This document shows, one piece after another, positions 1-5,834 of a stretch of 6,757 nt of DNA. The position numbers and the translations under genes were made by a program. The stretch is taken from NCBI GenBank assembly GCA_003557565.1, contig PWOG01000111.1, forward strand, positions 1 through 6,757, in the 5' to 3' direction. The notes below the pieces were generated by a model. It ran no database searches, was not told the origin of the DNA, and saw only the letters and a program-made list of their open reading frames with translations. The stretch's first letter is position 1. Each line of letters begins with the position of its first letter. This stretch comes from Desulfobulbaceae bacterium (GTDB lineage: Bacteria > Desulfobacterota > Desulfobulbia > Desulfobulbales > Desulfurivibrionaceae).

Positions 1-15
1 ACGGGATTTGATTTC

Positions 16-1929
16 ATGACGGAAACGAACGACCACCATATTCTGCTGGTGGAGGATGAACCGGGTGATGCCGTCCTGATTAAACATCTGCTGGATGATG
101 CCGCGCCCCGCCGGTTCATTCTGGAAGTGGTCAGCAGTCTGGCCGATGCCGGGAGTTATCTGGCCCGCCGGCAACCGGAATTGATCCTGCTGGATCTGAC
201 CCTGCCCGACTCCAGAGGTCTGGAGACGGTGCGGTCGGTGCTCCGGCTGGCGCCCAGCGTGCCCATCGTGGTGCTCACCGGCCACGATGACGACGAGTTC
301 GCCCTGAGCACCCTGGAAGCCGGGGCTCAGGATTACCTGGTCAAGGGCAGTGTCGGCGGTGCCGATCTGTTGCGGACCATTCGCCATGCCCGTGTCCGGG
401 CCCAGCTCGAAGCCCGCCTGGTGGCTTCCCAGCAACGCATGCAGGCCTTGCTGGCGGCGGTGCCGGATATCATTGTCGAGGTTGACGCCGATCAGGTTTA
501 TACCTGGGCCAATTCCGCCGGCTACGAGTTTTTTGGCGATGATCTGCTGGGGCGTCCGGCGTCGCATTACTTTGTCGGGCAACAGCAGGAATACCAGGCC
601 GCCCAGCCTCATTCCGCCGGCGACGAGGTTGTTTACTGGGAAAGCCTGCAACGTCGCCGCGACGGCAAGCCCCGGCTTTTGGCCTGGTGGTCGCGGGTGC
701 TCCGGGACGAGCAGGGGCGGGGGAGCGGCACCCTTTCCACCGCCCGGGATATCACCGAGCAGCGCAAGCTTGAGGAACAGTTGCGCCAGGTACAGAAGAT
801 GGAGTCGGTGGGTACCCTGGCGGGAGGGATCGCCCATGATTTCAATAATATCCTCACCGCCATCATCGGCTATGGGCAGGTCAGCCTGCTTAACGCCTCC
901 GTCGATGATGCCCTGCGGGGCAATATCGAGCAGATCATGGAAGCGGCCAAGCGCGGCGCCCATCTTACCCAGGGGCTGCTGCTGTTCAGCCGCAAGCAGC
1001 CCGGCGAGCGAAAACCCGTTGATCTCAACACCATCATCCTCCAGGTGGAAAAATTCCTCCAAAGAATGATCGGCGAGGATGTCCTGCTCCGGGCCGAGTT
1101 GTGTGCCGGCTCTCTGCCGGTGCTGGCCAACGCCCATCAGCTGGAACAGGTGCTGCTCAACCTGGCCACCAATGCCCGGGATGCCATGCCCGGGGGCGGA
1201 ACCTTCAATGTCGCCACCAGCCGTATCGAACTGGATGCCGAGTTCATTGCCGAGCATGGCTATGGCGCAGCCGGCTCTTATGCCCTGCTCAGCGTTTCCG
1301 ACAGCGGTATGGGTATGAGCGAGGAGACCCGGCGGCGGGTATTTGAACCCTTCTTCACCACCAAGGAGGTGGGGCGGGGAACCGGCCTGGGGCTGGCGGT
1401 AACCTATGGGATAGTGCAGCAGCATGATGGCTACATCAAGATGTACAGCGAGCCCGGCAAGGGCACCACGTTCCGGGTTTATCTTCCTTTACTTGTCGGG
1501 GCCAATCTGGATGAGGAGAACAAAGGCAACGGCGGCCAGGTATGCCTGAGTGGCAAGGGGGAGACCATCCTGGTGGCCGAGGACGATCCCGCCATCCGGC
1601 AGATGACCTGTTCGGTGCTGGAGCGTTTTGGTTACCGGGTTATCGCGGCGGTGGACGGCGAGGACGCGGTGGAGAAATTCAAGGAGCACCGGCAGCAGGT
1701 GGATCTGCTGCTGTTTGATTTGATCATGCCCCGCTTAAACGGCAAGGAGGCCTATGATATCATTGCCGGGCTGGTTCCCGGGGTGCGCTGTCTTTTCGCC
1801 AGTGGCTACGCCCCGGACATGCTGCGCCAGAAAGTTTTTCTGGATCAGCAAACTCCGTTGCTCTACAAACCCATGTCCATCAATGACCTGCTGGAGAAAG
1901 TCCGGCAGGTTCTGGACCGGGACGGCTGA
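16..1929 (+). CDS. Hybrid sensor histidine kinase, REC-PAS-HisKA-HATPase-REC
   Basis: This is a predicted cytoplasmic hybrid histidine kinase of 637 aa with no membrane segment or signal peptide. Domains in order: an N-terminal receiver at about 8-128 (acidic pair E13/D14, phospho-acceptor D60 in LLDLTLPD, T88, K110); a PAS domain at about 137-247; a dimerisation/phosphoacceptor helix with H274 in GGIAHDFNNIL, an NtrB-like H-box; a catalytic ATPase domain with N-box N386, D429-SGMG, FEPFFTTK at 443-450 and GTGLGL at 455-460; and a C-terminal receiver at about 516-634 (E522/D523/D524, D568, S596, K618). All catalytic and phosphoryl-accepting residues look intact. There is no DNA-binding or enzymatic output domain, so it should pass phosphate to a separate partner or act through its receivers. 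The ATG at 16 gives a normal receiver N-terminus, but only 15 upstream bases are visible, without a strong ribosome binding site, so an earlier start cannot be excluded. The stop lies 5 nt before the permease gene, which implies co-transcription. The signal sensed is unknown. Confidence 0.93.
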   Translation: MTETNDHHILLVEDEPGDAVLIKHLLDDAAPRRFILEVVSSLADAGSYLARRQPELILLDLTLPDSRGLETVRSVLRLAPSVPIVVLTGHDDDEFALSTLEAGAQDYLVKGSVGGADLLRTIRHARVRAQLEARLVASQQRMQALLAAVPDIIVEVDADQVYTWANSAGYEFFGDDLLGRPASHYFVGQQQEYQAAQPHSAGDEVVYWESLQRRRDGKPRLLAWWSRVLRDEQGRGSGTLSTARDITEQRKLEEQLRQVQKMESVGTLAGGIAHDFNNILTAIIGYGQVSLLNASVDDALRGNIEQIMEAAKRGAHLTQGLLLFSRKQPGERKPVDLNTIILQVEKFLQRMIGEDVLLRAELCAGSLPVLANAHQLEQVLLNLATNARDAMPGGGTFNVATSRIELDAEFIAEHGYGAAGSYALLSVSDSGMGMSEETRRRVFEPFFTTKEVGRGTGLGLAVTYGIVQQHDGYIKMYSEPGKGTTFRVYLPLLVGANLDEENKGNGGQVCLSGKGETILVAEDDPAIRQMTCSVLERFGYRVIAAVDGEDAVEKFKEHRQQVDLLLFDLIMPRLNGKEAYDIIAGLVPGVRCLFASGYAPDMLRQKVFLDQQTPLLYKPMSINDLLEKVRQVLDRDG

Positions 1930-1934
1930 CCGCC

Positions 1935-3041
1935 ATGGCTCGCCCTCGCCTGGAAACTGATGCCCGCGGCGGATTGCACCCGGTCGGTAATTGGACCCTG
2001 CGGGAGCTGGCCCCTCACCTGGCGGACCTCAGGCCGCAACTGGCAAAGGTTTCCCGCAAGACCCCCTGGCGGCTGAACGGGATTGAACGGCTGGACAGTT
2101 TCGGCGCCATGCTCCTCTGGCAGAGCTGGGGGCGCGACTGGCCCCGGGAGCTGGAGATCAGCGAGGAGCTGCGGGCGGTGATCGCGGCGGTGACCGCCCA
2201 CGTGGGCCTGCGACTGCCCCGGATTTCTTCTTTTACTCCCCTGGACGCGCTGGTTCTGCTTGGTGCCACTCTGCTTTCCTTTATGCGGCACGTTCTGGAC
2301 TTTCTTGTCCTGCTGGGGCAGCTGGTGCTGGATCTGCTGTTTCTGTGCCGACATCCCCGGCTGTGGCCGCTCAGAGAAATTTCCGCCAATGTCCATAAAG
2401 TCGGGGTCAAGGCCATGCCGGTCTCGGCGCTGGTGGGTTTTCTTATCGGGGTGGTGCTTTCTTATCTGTCGGCCATGCAGATGAAGGCCTTCGGGGTTGA
2501 GGTCTATCTGGTCGATATTCTGGGGCTGGGCATTATCCGGGAGCTGGGGCCGGTGCTGGTGGCCCTGCTGGTAGCCGGCCGTTCAGGCTCGGCCATGACC
2601 GCCCAGCTGGGGGTCATGCGGGTTACCGAGGAACTGGATGCCCTGGCGGCCATGGGTATCTCCCGCTCCATTCGGCTGGTGCTGCCCAAGGTGCTGGCCC
2701 TTACCCTGGTCATGCCGCTGCTGGTGCTCTGGACTTCGGCGGTGGCTCTGGTGGGGGGCATGCTGTCGGCCTGGATTCAGCTGGGGACCAGTTTCGCCTT
2801 TTTTCTGGAAAGCCTGCCTCAGGTGGTGCCCATTGCCAACCTCTACATTGGGGTGGGCAAGGGGGCGGTTTTCGGCCTGCTGATCGCCATGGTGGCATGT
2901 CATTTCGGGTTGCGCATCCGGCCCAACACCGAGAGCCTGGCCGCCAACACCACCGCTTCGGTGGTTACCGCCATCACGACAGTGATTTTGGTGGATGCGG
3001 TGTTCGCTGTGGTGCTGCGTAATGTCGGGGTGCCCATGTGA
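1935..3041 (+). CDS. mlaE: MlaE-family lipid ABC transporter permease with N-terminal STAS domain
   Basis: This is the inner-membrane permease of an MCE-type ABC transporter that moves phospholipids or related lipids across the periplasm. The first ~95 of 368 residues resemble a STAS domain, with the W-x-L-x-G-I...LDSFGAMLL pattern at 45-61 and S55 at the conserved serine position. Residues ~105-366 form the MlaE/Ttg2B permease domain, with hydrophobic segments near 105-137, 160-182, 194-215, 250-280 and 340-362. The family hallmark RELGPVLVALLVAGRSGSA at 202-220 is followed by the EELDALAAMGI coupling segment. E. coli MlaE is about 260 aa and uses a separate STAS protein, MlaB; here the STAS part is fused, which explains the extra length. 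No good ribosome binding site precedes the ATG. With the kinase stop only 5 nt upstream, translational coupling is likely. The ATPase, MCE protein and lipoprotein partners follow directly. Confidence 0.93.
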   Translation: MARPRLETDARGGLHPVGNWTLRELAPHLADLRPQLAKVSRKTPWRLNGIERLDSFGAMLLWQSWGRDWPRELEISEELRAVIAAVTAHVGLRLPRISSFTPLDALVLLGATLLSFMRHVLDFLVLLGQLVLDLLFLCRHPRLWPLREISANVHKVGVKAMPVSALVGFLIGVVLSYLSAMQMKAFGVEVYLVDILGLGIIRELGPVLVALLVAGRSGSAMTAQLGVMRVTEELDALAAMGISRSIRLVLPKVLALTLVMPLLVLWTSAVALVGGMLSAWIQLGTSFAFFLESLPQVVPIANLYIGVGKGAVFGLLIAMVACHFGLRIRPNTESLAANTTASVVTAITTVILVDAVFAVVLRNVGVPM

Positions 3042-3076
3042 GGAAACGTCCGGCGGCACTTTATCTCTGGCCGGCG

Positions 3077-3108
3077 GGCCCGGGGTCGGTTGGAATCCGG
3101 GGCCTTTT
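3077..3108 (+). terminator. Weak terminator-like hairpin between permease and ATPase genes
   Basis: GGCCCGGGGT (3077-3086) can pair with ATCCGGGGCC (3095-3104) around an 8-nt loop, with one internal G-G mismatch and one G-T wobble, followed by TTTT at 3105-3108. This has the form of a short intrinsic terminator or attenuator inside the 135-nt gap between the permease stop and the ATPase start. The U-tract is short and the stem is broken, so read-through is likely. The structure was found by reading, not folded computationally, and could be a chance result of high GC. Confidence 0.3.
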
Positions 3109-3165
3109 ACCGGGGAACGGGGGTGGCAAGATAAGTGGTCACGGGGGCAAAGAGGTGTTATCGGC

Positions 3166-3170
3166 GAGGA
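3166..3170 (+). promoter_or_regulatory. Ribosome binding site setting the ATPase start at GTG 3177
   Basis: GAGGA lies 6 nt before GTG 3177. The earlier in-frame GTG at 3135 has no comparable site at proper spacing and would add 14 residues (VTGAKRCYRRG...) unlike an ABC ATPase N-terminus, so 3177 is preferred. Confidence 0.65.
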
Positions 3171-3176
3171 TTAACG

Positions 3177-3920
3177 GTGAGATCGACAGCTGAAACAGTG
3201 GTGGATGTGCGGGGAGTGGTCAGCCGGTTTGGGGACAACCTGGTGCTGGACGGGGTGGACCTGACCATCGGGGCCGACGAGATTGTGGCCCTGGTGGGCG
3301 GCTCCGGCAGCGGCAAGACAACTTTAATGCGCCATATCATCGGCCTGAGTCGACCGGTGGCGGGTGAGATTTTTTTGTTCGGCGAACCGCTGTGGGCCGG
3401 GGATTATCTCGAGCAACAGGCCCGGCGCCGTCGTTTTGGGGTGCTTTTTCAACAGGGGGCCTTGTTTTCCGCTCTCAATGTAGGGGATAATATCGCATTC
3501 CCCCTGCGGGAGCTCAAAGTGGTGCGGGAAAAGGAGGTCCGGGAACTGGTGGCCTACAAACTGTCCATGGTGGAACTGGAGCCCGAGCATGCCCTGTTGA
3601 TGCCGGCAGAGCTTTCCGGGGGCATGATCAAACGGGTGGCCCTGGCCCGGGCCCTGGCCCTGGAACCCGAGTTGCTGCTGCTTGACGAGCCCACCTCCGG
3701 CCTGGACCCCGAACGCAGCGTGGCTTTTGTCCATCTGATTCGCCGCCTGCAGCGGCAGCTGGGGATCACCGTGGTTCTGGTCACCCATGATGTCGCCACC
3801 TTGAACGCCCTGGCCGGCCGGGTGGCGGTGCTGGCCGACCGGCGGGTCATCAGCGCGGTTTCTTTGGAAGAGACCAGGAAGGTACGGCATCCGTTCATCG
3901 AACGTTTTTTTCAGTACTAG
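3177..3920 (+). CDS. mlaF: MlaF-family lipid ABC transporter ATP-binding protein
   Basis: This is the cytoplasmic ATPase that powers the MlaE-type permease. From GTG 3177 it is 247 aa, a usual length for MlaF/Ttg2A. The nucleotide-binding motifs are all present: Walker A GGSGSGKTT (41-49, K47), Q-loop LFQQGALF (90-97, Q92), ABC signature LSGGM (146-150), Walker B LLLLDEP (166-172, E171 catalytic), D-loop SGLD (174-177) and H-loop H204 in VTHD. The FQxGALFxxLNVxDNIAFPLRE stretch and SGGM in place of SGGQ are both typical of the Mla/MCE ATPase branch and separate it from generic ABC ATPases. The gene sits 135 nt downstream of its permease and 69 nt upstream of the MCE gene, the usual permease-ATPase-MCE order. 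An in-frame GTG at 3135 is a less likely start. Confidence 0.94.
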   Translation: MRSTAETVVDVRGVVSRFGDNLVLDGVDLTIGADEIVALVGGSGSGKTTLMRHIIGLSRPVAGEIFLFGEPLWAGDYLEQQARRRRFGVLFQQGALFSALNVGDNIAFPLRELKVVREKEVRELVAYKLSMVELEPEHALLMPAELSGGMIKRVALARALALEPELLLLDEPTSGLDPERSVAFVHLIRRLQRQLGITVVLVTHDVATLNALAGRVAVLADRRVISAVSLEETRKVRHPFIERFFQY

Positions 3921-3978
3921 GCCTAAACGGCCCAATGATTCCGGGGTGCCGGATGTTGTTGATGAGTGCAGAAAAGCC

Positions 3979-3983
3979 GAGGA
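3979..3983 (+). promoter_or_regulatory. Ribosome binding site setting the MCE protein start at ATG 3990
   Basis: GAGGA lies 6 nt upstream of ATG 3990. The in-frame GTG at 3966 would add MQKSRGLL and place this ribosome binding site inside the coding region, so the ATG is preferred. Confidence 0.65.
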
Positions 3984-3989
3984 TTACTC

Positions 3990-4940
3990 ATGGAAAATCG
4001 CAGCTATGCCCTGGCCGCGGGAGTTTTCGTCCTGGTCATGGGGGCGGCTCTGGCCCTGACTGTCTGGTGGTTCGCCGAAGAACGCGAGGAGACCCGGGAT
4101 TATATCCTGGTCTCGAAAGGAAATATCGACAATCTCAATGTGCATGCCGGCGTGCGTTTCCGCGGGATGGCGGCGGGCAGGGTCACTGATATTCGCCTGG
4201 ACCCCGAGGATCCCCGCAATATCCTGGTTCATGTCAGTATCCGCAAGGAACTGCCGGTAACCAGAGGCACCACGGCCAAGCTGGCCAGCCAGGGAGTGAC
4301 CGGAATTGCCTATATCCAGCTGGAAGATTTCGGAGATGACCCCCGGCCGCTTGACTACCAGCCCGACAAGCCTCCCCGTTTGCCCCTTAAACCCAGCGAT
4401 TTCACCAAGATTACCGAGGCTACTATGGAGGCCATGCAAGGCCTTGAAACCATGTCCCGCCAGTTGGATGATTTCCTTAGCGAGGAAAACCGGGGGCGTT
4501 TTGATAAAATGGTGGTTCAACTTGAAGCCATAGTTGGTGGGGTTGATCAGTCCCTGGCTGAAATGCCGGCCACCCTGGAGGCGATTCAGGGGCTGGCGAG
4601 CCCGGAAAACCGGGATCGTTTGGCGGGCCTGCTGGAAAATTTTGAACAGGTCGGGGCCGAGGCGGTGCCGGCGGTGCAGGAGTTGCGGAAATTGCTGGCC
4701 TCCCTAGATGCCATGAGCGCCCGGGTGGAAACGGTGGTGGACGATTTCGGTCGTGATTTGCATGGTGCCGGCGACCATTTGCAGGCCGACACTCTGCCCC
4801 GCCTTGATCGTCTGCTGGAAGATTTGAGCGTGGGCTCCAGACGCCTTGGCTACTTTCTCGAAGAACTGGAACAATCTCCTCAGCTCCTTCTCCGCGGCCG
4901 GGGCGAGCGGGAGCCGGGTCCCGGTGAGTCCGGCCGCTGA
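3990..4940 (+). CDS. mlaD: MCE-domain (MlaD-type) lipid transport protein with long helical C-terminal region
   Basis: This is the periplasmic substrate-binding component of the MCE transporter, anchored in the inner membrane. From ATG 3990 it has 316 aa: a short cytoplasmic start, one transmembrane helix at ~7-28, and a single MCE domain at ~38-115 with the family-like VHAGVRFRGMAAGRVTDIRL (51-70) and LASQGVTGIAYIQL (98-111). About 170 residues of mostly helical, Leu/Glu-rich sequence follow, ending in a Gly/Pro/Arg-rich tail. E. coli MlaD is about 183 aa, so this is the longer MCE form, in which MCE rings form a hexamer and the C-terminal helices may build a needle-like tube, as described for PqiB. 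ENR-x-R occurs twice, at 166-170 and 206-210, exactly 40 residues apart. The substrate is not deducible beyond lipid or hydrophobic molecule. The partner lipoprotein gene is 45 nt downstream. Confidence 0.92.
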   Translation: MENRSYALAAGVFVLVMGAALALTVWWFAEEREETRDYILVSKGNIDNLNVHAGVRFRGMAAGRVTDIRLDPEDPRNILVHVSIRKELPVTRGTTAKLASQGVTGIAYIQLEDFGDDPRPLDYQPDKPPRLPLKPSDFTKITEATMEAMQGLETMSRQLDDFLSEENRGRFDKMVVQLEAIVGGVDQSLAEMPATLEAIQGLASPENRDRLAGLLENFEQVGAEAVPAVQELRKLLASLDAMSARVETVVDDFGRDLHGAGDHLQADTLPRLDRLLEDLSVGSRRLGYFLEELEQSPQLLLRGRGEREPGPGESGR

Positions 4941-4973
4941 GCAGCCGGTTTGCCCCCGTGATCACTTACGCCC

Positions 4974-4980
4974 AAGGAGG
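4974..4980 (+). promoter_or_regulatory. Strong ribosome binding site setting the lipoprotein start at ATG 4986
   Basis: AAGGAGG, a near-perfect Shine-Dalgarno sequence, lies 5 nt before ATG 4986. It overlaps the in-frame GTG at 4980, which rules out that earlier codon as the practical start. Confidence 0.8.
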
Positions 4981-4985
4981 TGGTT

Positions 4986-5642
4986 ATGCGTATCTGGTTG
5001 ATCCTGTTACCGTTTTTGTTTTTGATCGTCGGTTGTGGGCTGGTGGCTGAGCAGCCTCCCACGGTCGCCATTTACGAGTTGCGCCTGCCCGCCGCCGATG
5101 AGGAACCTGTCGTCCCCCCCGCAGAACCGTCAACGGCGGCGGCGCCCAGGGTGGAGGTTACCGCCCCGTCCTGGCTGCGGAGCCGAGCCATGCACTACCG
5201 GCTGGATTATCAGGACAGCCTCCGCCGCCACAGTTATCTGGAAAGTCGATGGGTGGCGGAGCCGGCGGAGATGATCGCCCGGGCCCTGGAACTAGAGTTG
5301 GCCGCCGTCTCCCGCTCACGGGGCGATGCACGGGTTGAGACCGGCCGGCCCGCCGGGCCGGTGTTGCTGCCGGCCCCCTGTCGCCTGCGCCTGTCCCTGG
5401 ATGAATTTATCCAGGTGTTCCGGGATGAGCACCACAACCACACCCTGCTGCAGGTGCGAGCCCAGCTCCTGAACGCCGAGGGCTGGGCCATCGGTCACCG
5501 TCGGTTTGTTCACCGACAGGAATCGGCAACCCCCGATGCCGCCGGCGGGGTGGCCGCCCATGCTCTGGGCCTGCAGGAGCTGGCCGCAAAACTCCGGGCC
5601 TGGTTGCCGTCGGTGGCTGCCGGGGCCGACTGTCAACCCTGA
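4986..5642 (+). CDS. ABC-type transport auxiliary lipoprotein (PqiC-like)
   Basis: This is a predicted lipoprotein of 218 aa. The first 17 residues form a lipoprotein signal peptide: MR, a hydrophobic core, and the lipobox I-V-G-C with lipidated Cys17. Gly rather than Asp follows the Cys, which is compatible with sorting to the outer membrane. A Pro/Ala-rich linker covers ~35-57. The mature domain has the pattern of the ABC-transport auxiliary lipoprotein family (PF03886, PqiC/YmbA type): Y-x-L near 30-33, P-S-W-L...M-H-Y-R-L at 61-73, SYLESRWVAEP at 83-93, a LSLDEFIQVFRD stretch at 136-147, and a C-terminal amphipathic helix ending in LRAWLP. In Pqi systems this lipoprotein is the outer-membrane-side partner of the MCE protein, and its position right after the MCE gene supports the same role here. 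The family assignment comes from sequence pattern and context only. Confidence 0.85.
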   Translation: MRIWLILLPFLFLIVGCGLVAEQPPTVAIYELRLPAADEEPVVPPAEPSTAAAPRVEVTAPSWLRSRAMHYRLDYQDSLRRHSYLESRWVAEPAEMIARALELELAAVSRSRGDARVETGRPAGPVLLPAPCRLRLSLDEFIQVFRDEHHNHTLLQVRAQLLNAEGWAIGHRRFVHRQESATPDAAGGVAAHALGLQELAAKLRAWLPSVAAGADCQP

Positions 5643-5698
5643 ACTGAACCACCGTGGTGCGATTGTTCTTCCTTGTCTGCCCCGGCTCCTGGTAGCCC

Positions 5699-5789
5699 AA
5701 AAGCCGTGCCGCAGATTCGGGAGATCAGCCAGGCGCCGTGTACACAGGGCATCCAGGCCTGGCTGATCGCCTGAATCTACGGCACGGCT
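5699..5789 (-). terminator. Probable intrinsic terminator for the minus-strand repair gene
   Basis: Read on the minus strand, the long stem closes in GGCACGGC and runs into TTTT (complement of 5699-5702), 45 nt after the stop codon of the minus-strand gene. This is a terminator-like arrangement, although the U-tract is short and its first base belongs to the stem. On the plus strand no T-run follows the right arm, so any termination of the transporter operon here would depend on the stem alone. Confidence 0.4.
5702..5789. repeat. Large imperfect palindrome (33-nt inverted arms, 22-nt spacer)
   Basis: The left arm (5702-5734) and right arm (5757-5789) are reverse complements at 30 of 33 positions. 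One of the three differences would be a G-U wobble in the plus-strand transcript. The 22-nt spacer (5735-5756) holds the 8-nt perfect palindrome GTGTACAC at 5738-5745. It sits in the 192-nt gap between two convergent genes. The arms are much longer than a usual terminator stem, which suggests a dispersed palindromic (REP- or MITE-like) element or a specialised bidirectional terminator. No transposase or clear target-site duplication is seen. The rest of the gap (5643-5701 and 5790-5834) shows nothing recognisable. Confidence 0.85.
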
Positions 5790-5834
5790 GCTCGGTTACG
5801 GTTCCTGCTGGTGGCGATCCTTGAGGCCGGCGGA

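Noticed and set aside
1863..2396. Minus-strand open frame of 177 codons across the kinase end and permease start
   Set aside because: It is antisense to two well-supported genes, its composition is Gln/Pro/Arg-rich, and it matches no family; it is a high-GC shadow frame.
3135..3176. Upstream GTG start for the ATPase
   Set aside because: It lacks a well-placed ribosome binding site and adds an atypical basic stretch; GAGGA sits 6 nt before GTG 3177 instead.
3042..3176. Separate promoter for the ATPase gene
   Set aside because: TTGGAA at 3090-3095 has no convincing -10 box at proper spacing, and TGGCAA near 3124 lacks the second half of a sigma-54 site.
3606..3626. ABC signature LSGGM instead of LSGGQ as a possible defect
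   Set aside because: SGGM is common in MlaF-type ATPases, so it is a family trait and not a damaged motif.
3324..3935. Minus-strand open frame of 203 codons opposite the ATPase gene
   Set aside because: The plus strand carries every ABC ATPase motif here. The antisense product has repetitive low-complexity sequence and no recognisable domain.
3935..4189. Plus-strand open frame of 84 codons starting just after the ATPase gene
   Set aside because: It overlaps the MCE gene in another frame, has no ribosome binding site, and shows no protein-like pattern.
5702..5789. Insertion-sequence end or CRISPR repeat
   Set aside because: There is no transposase, no visible target duplication, and only one inverted pair without direct repeats or spacers.
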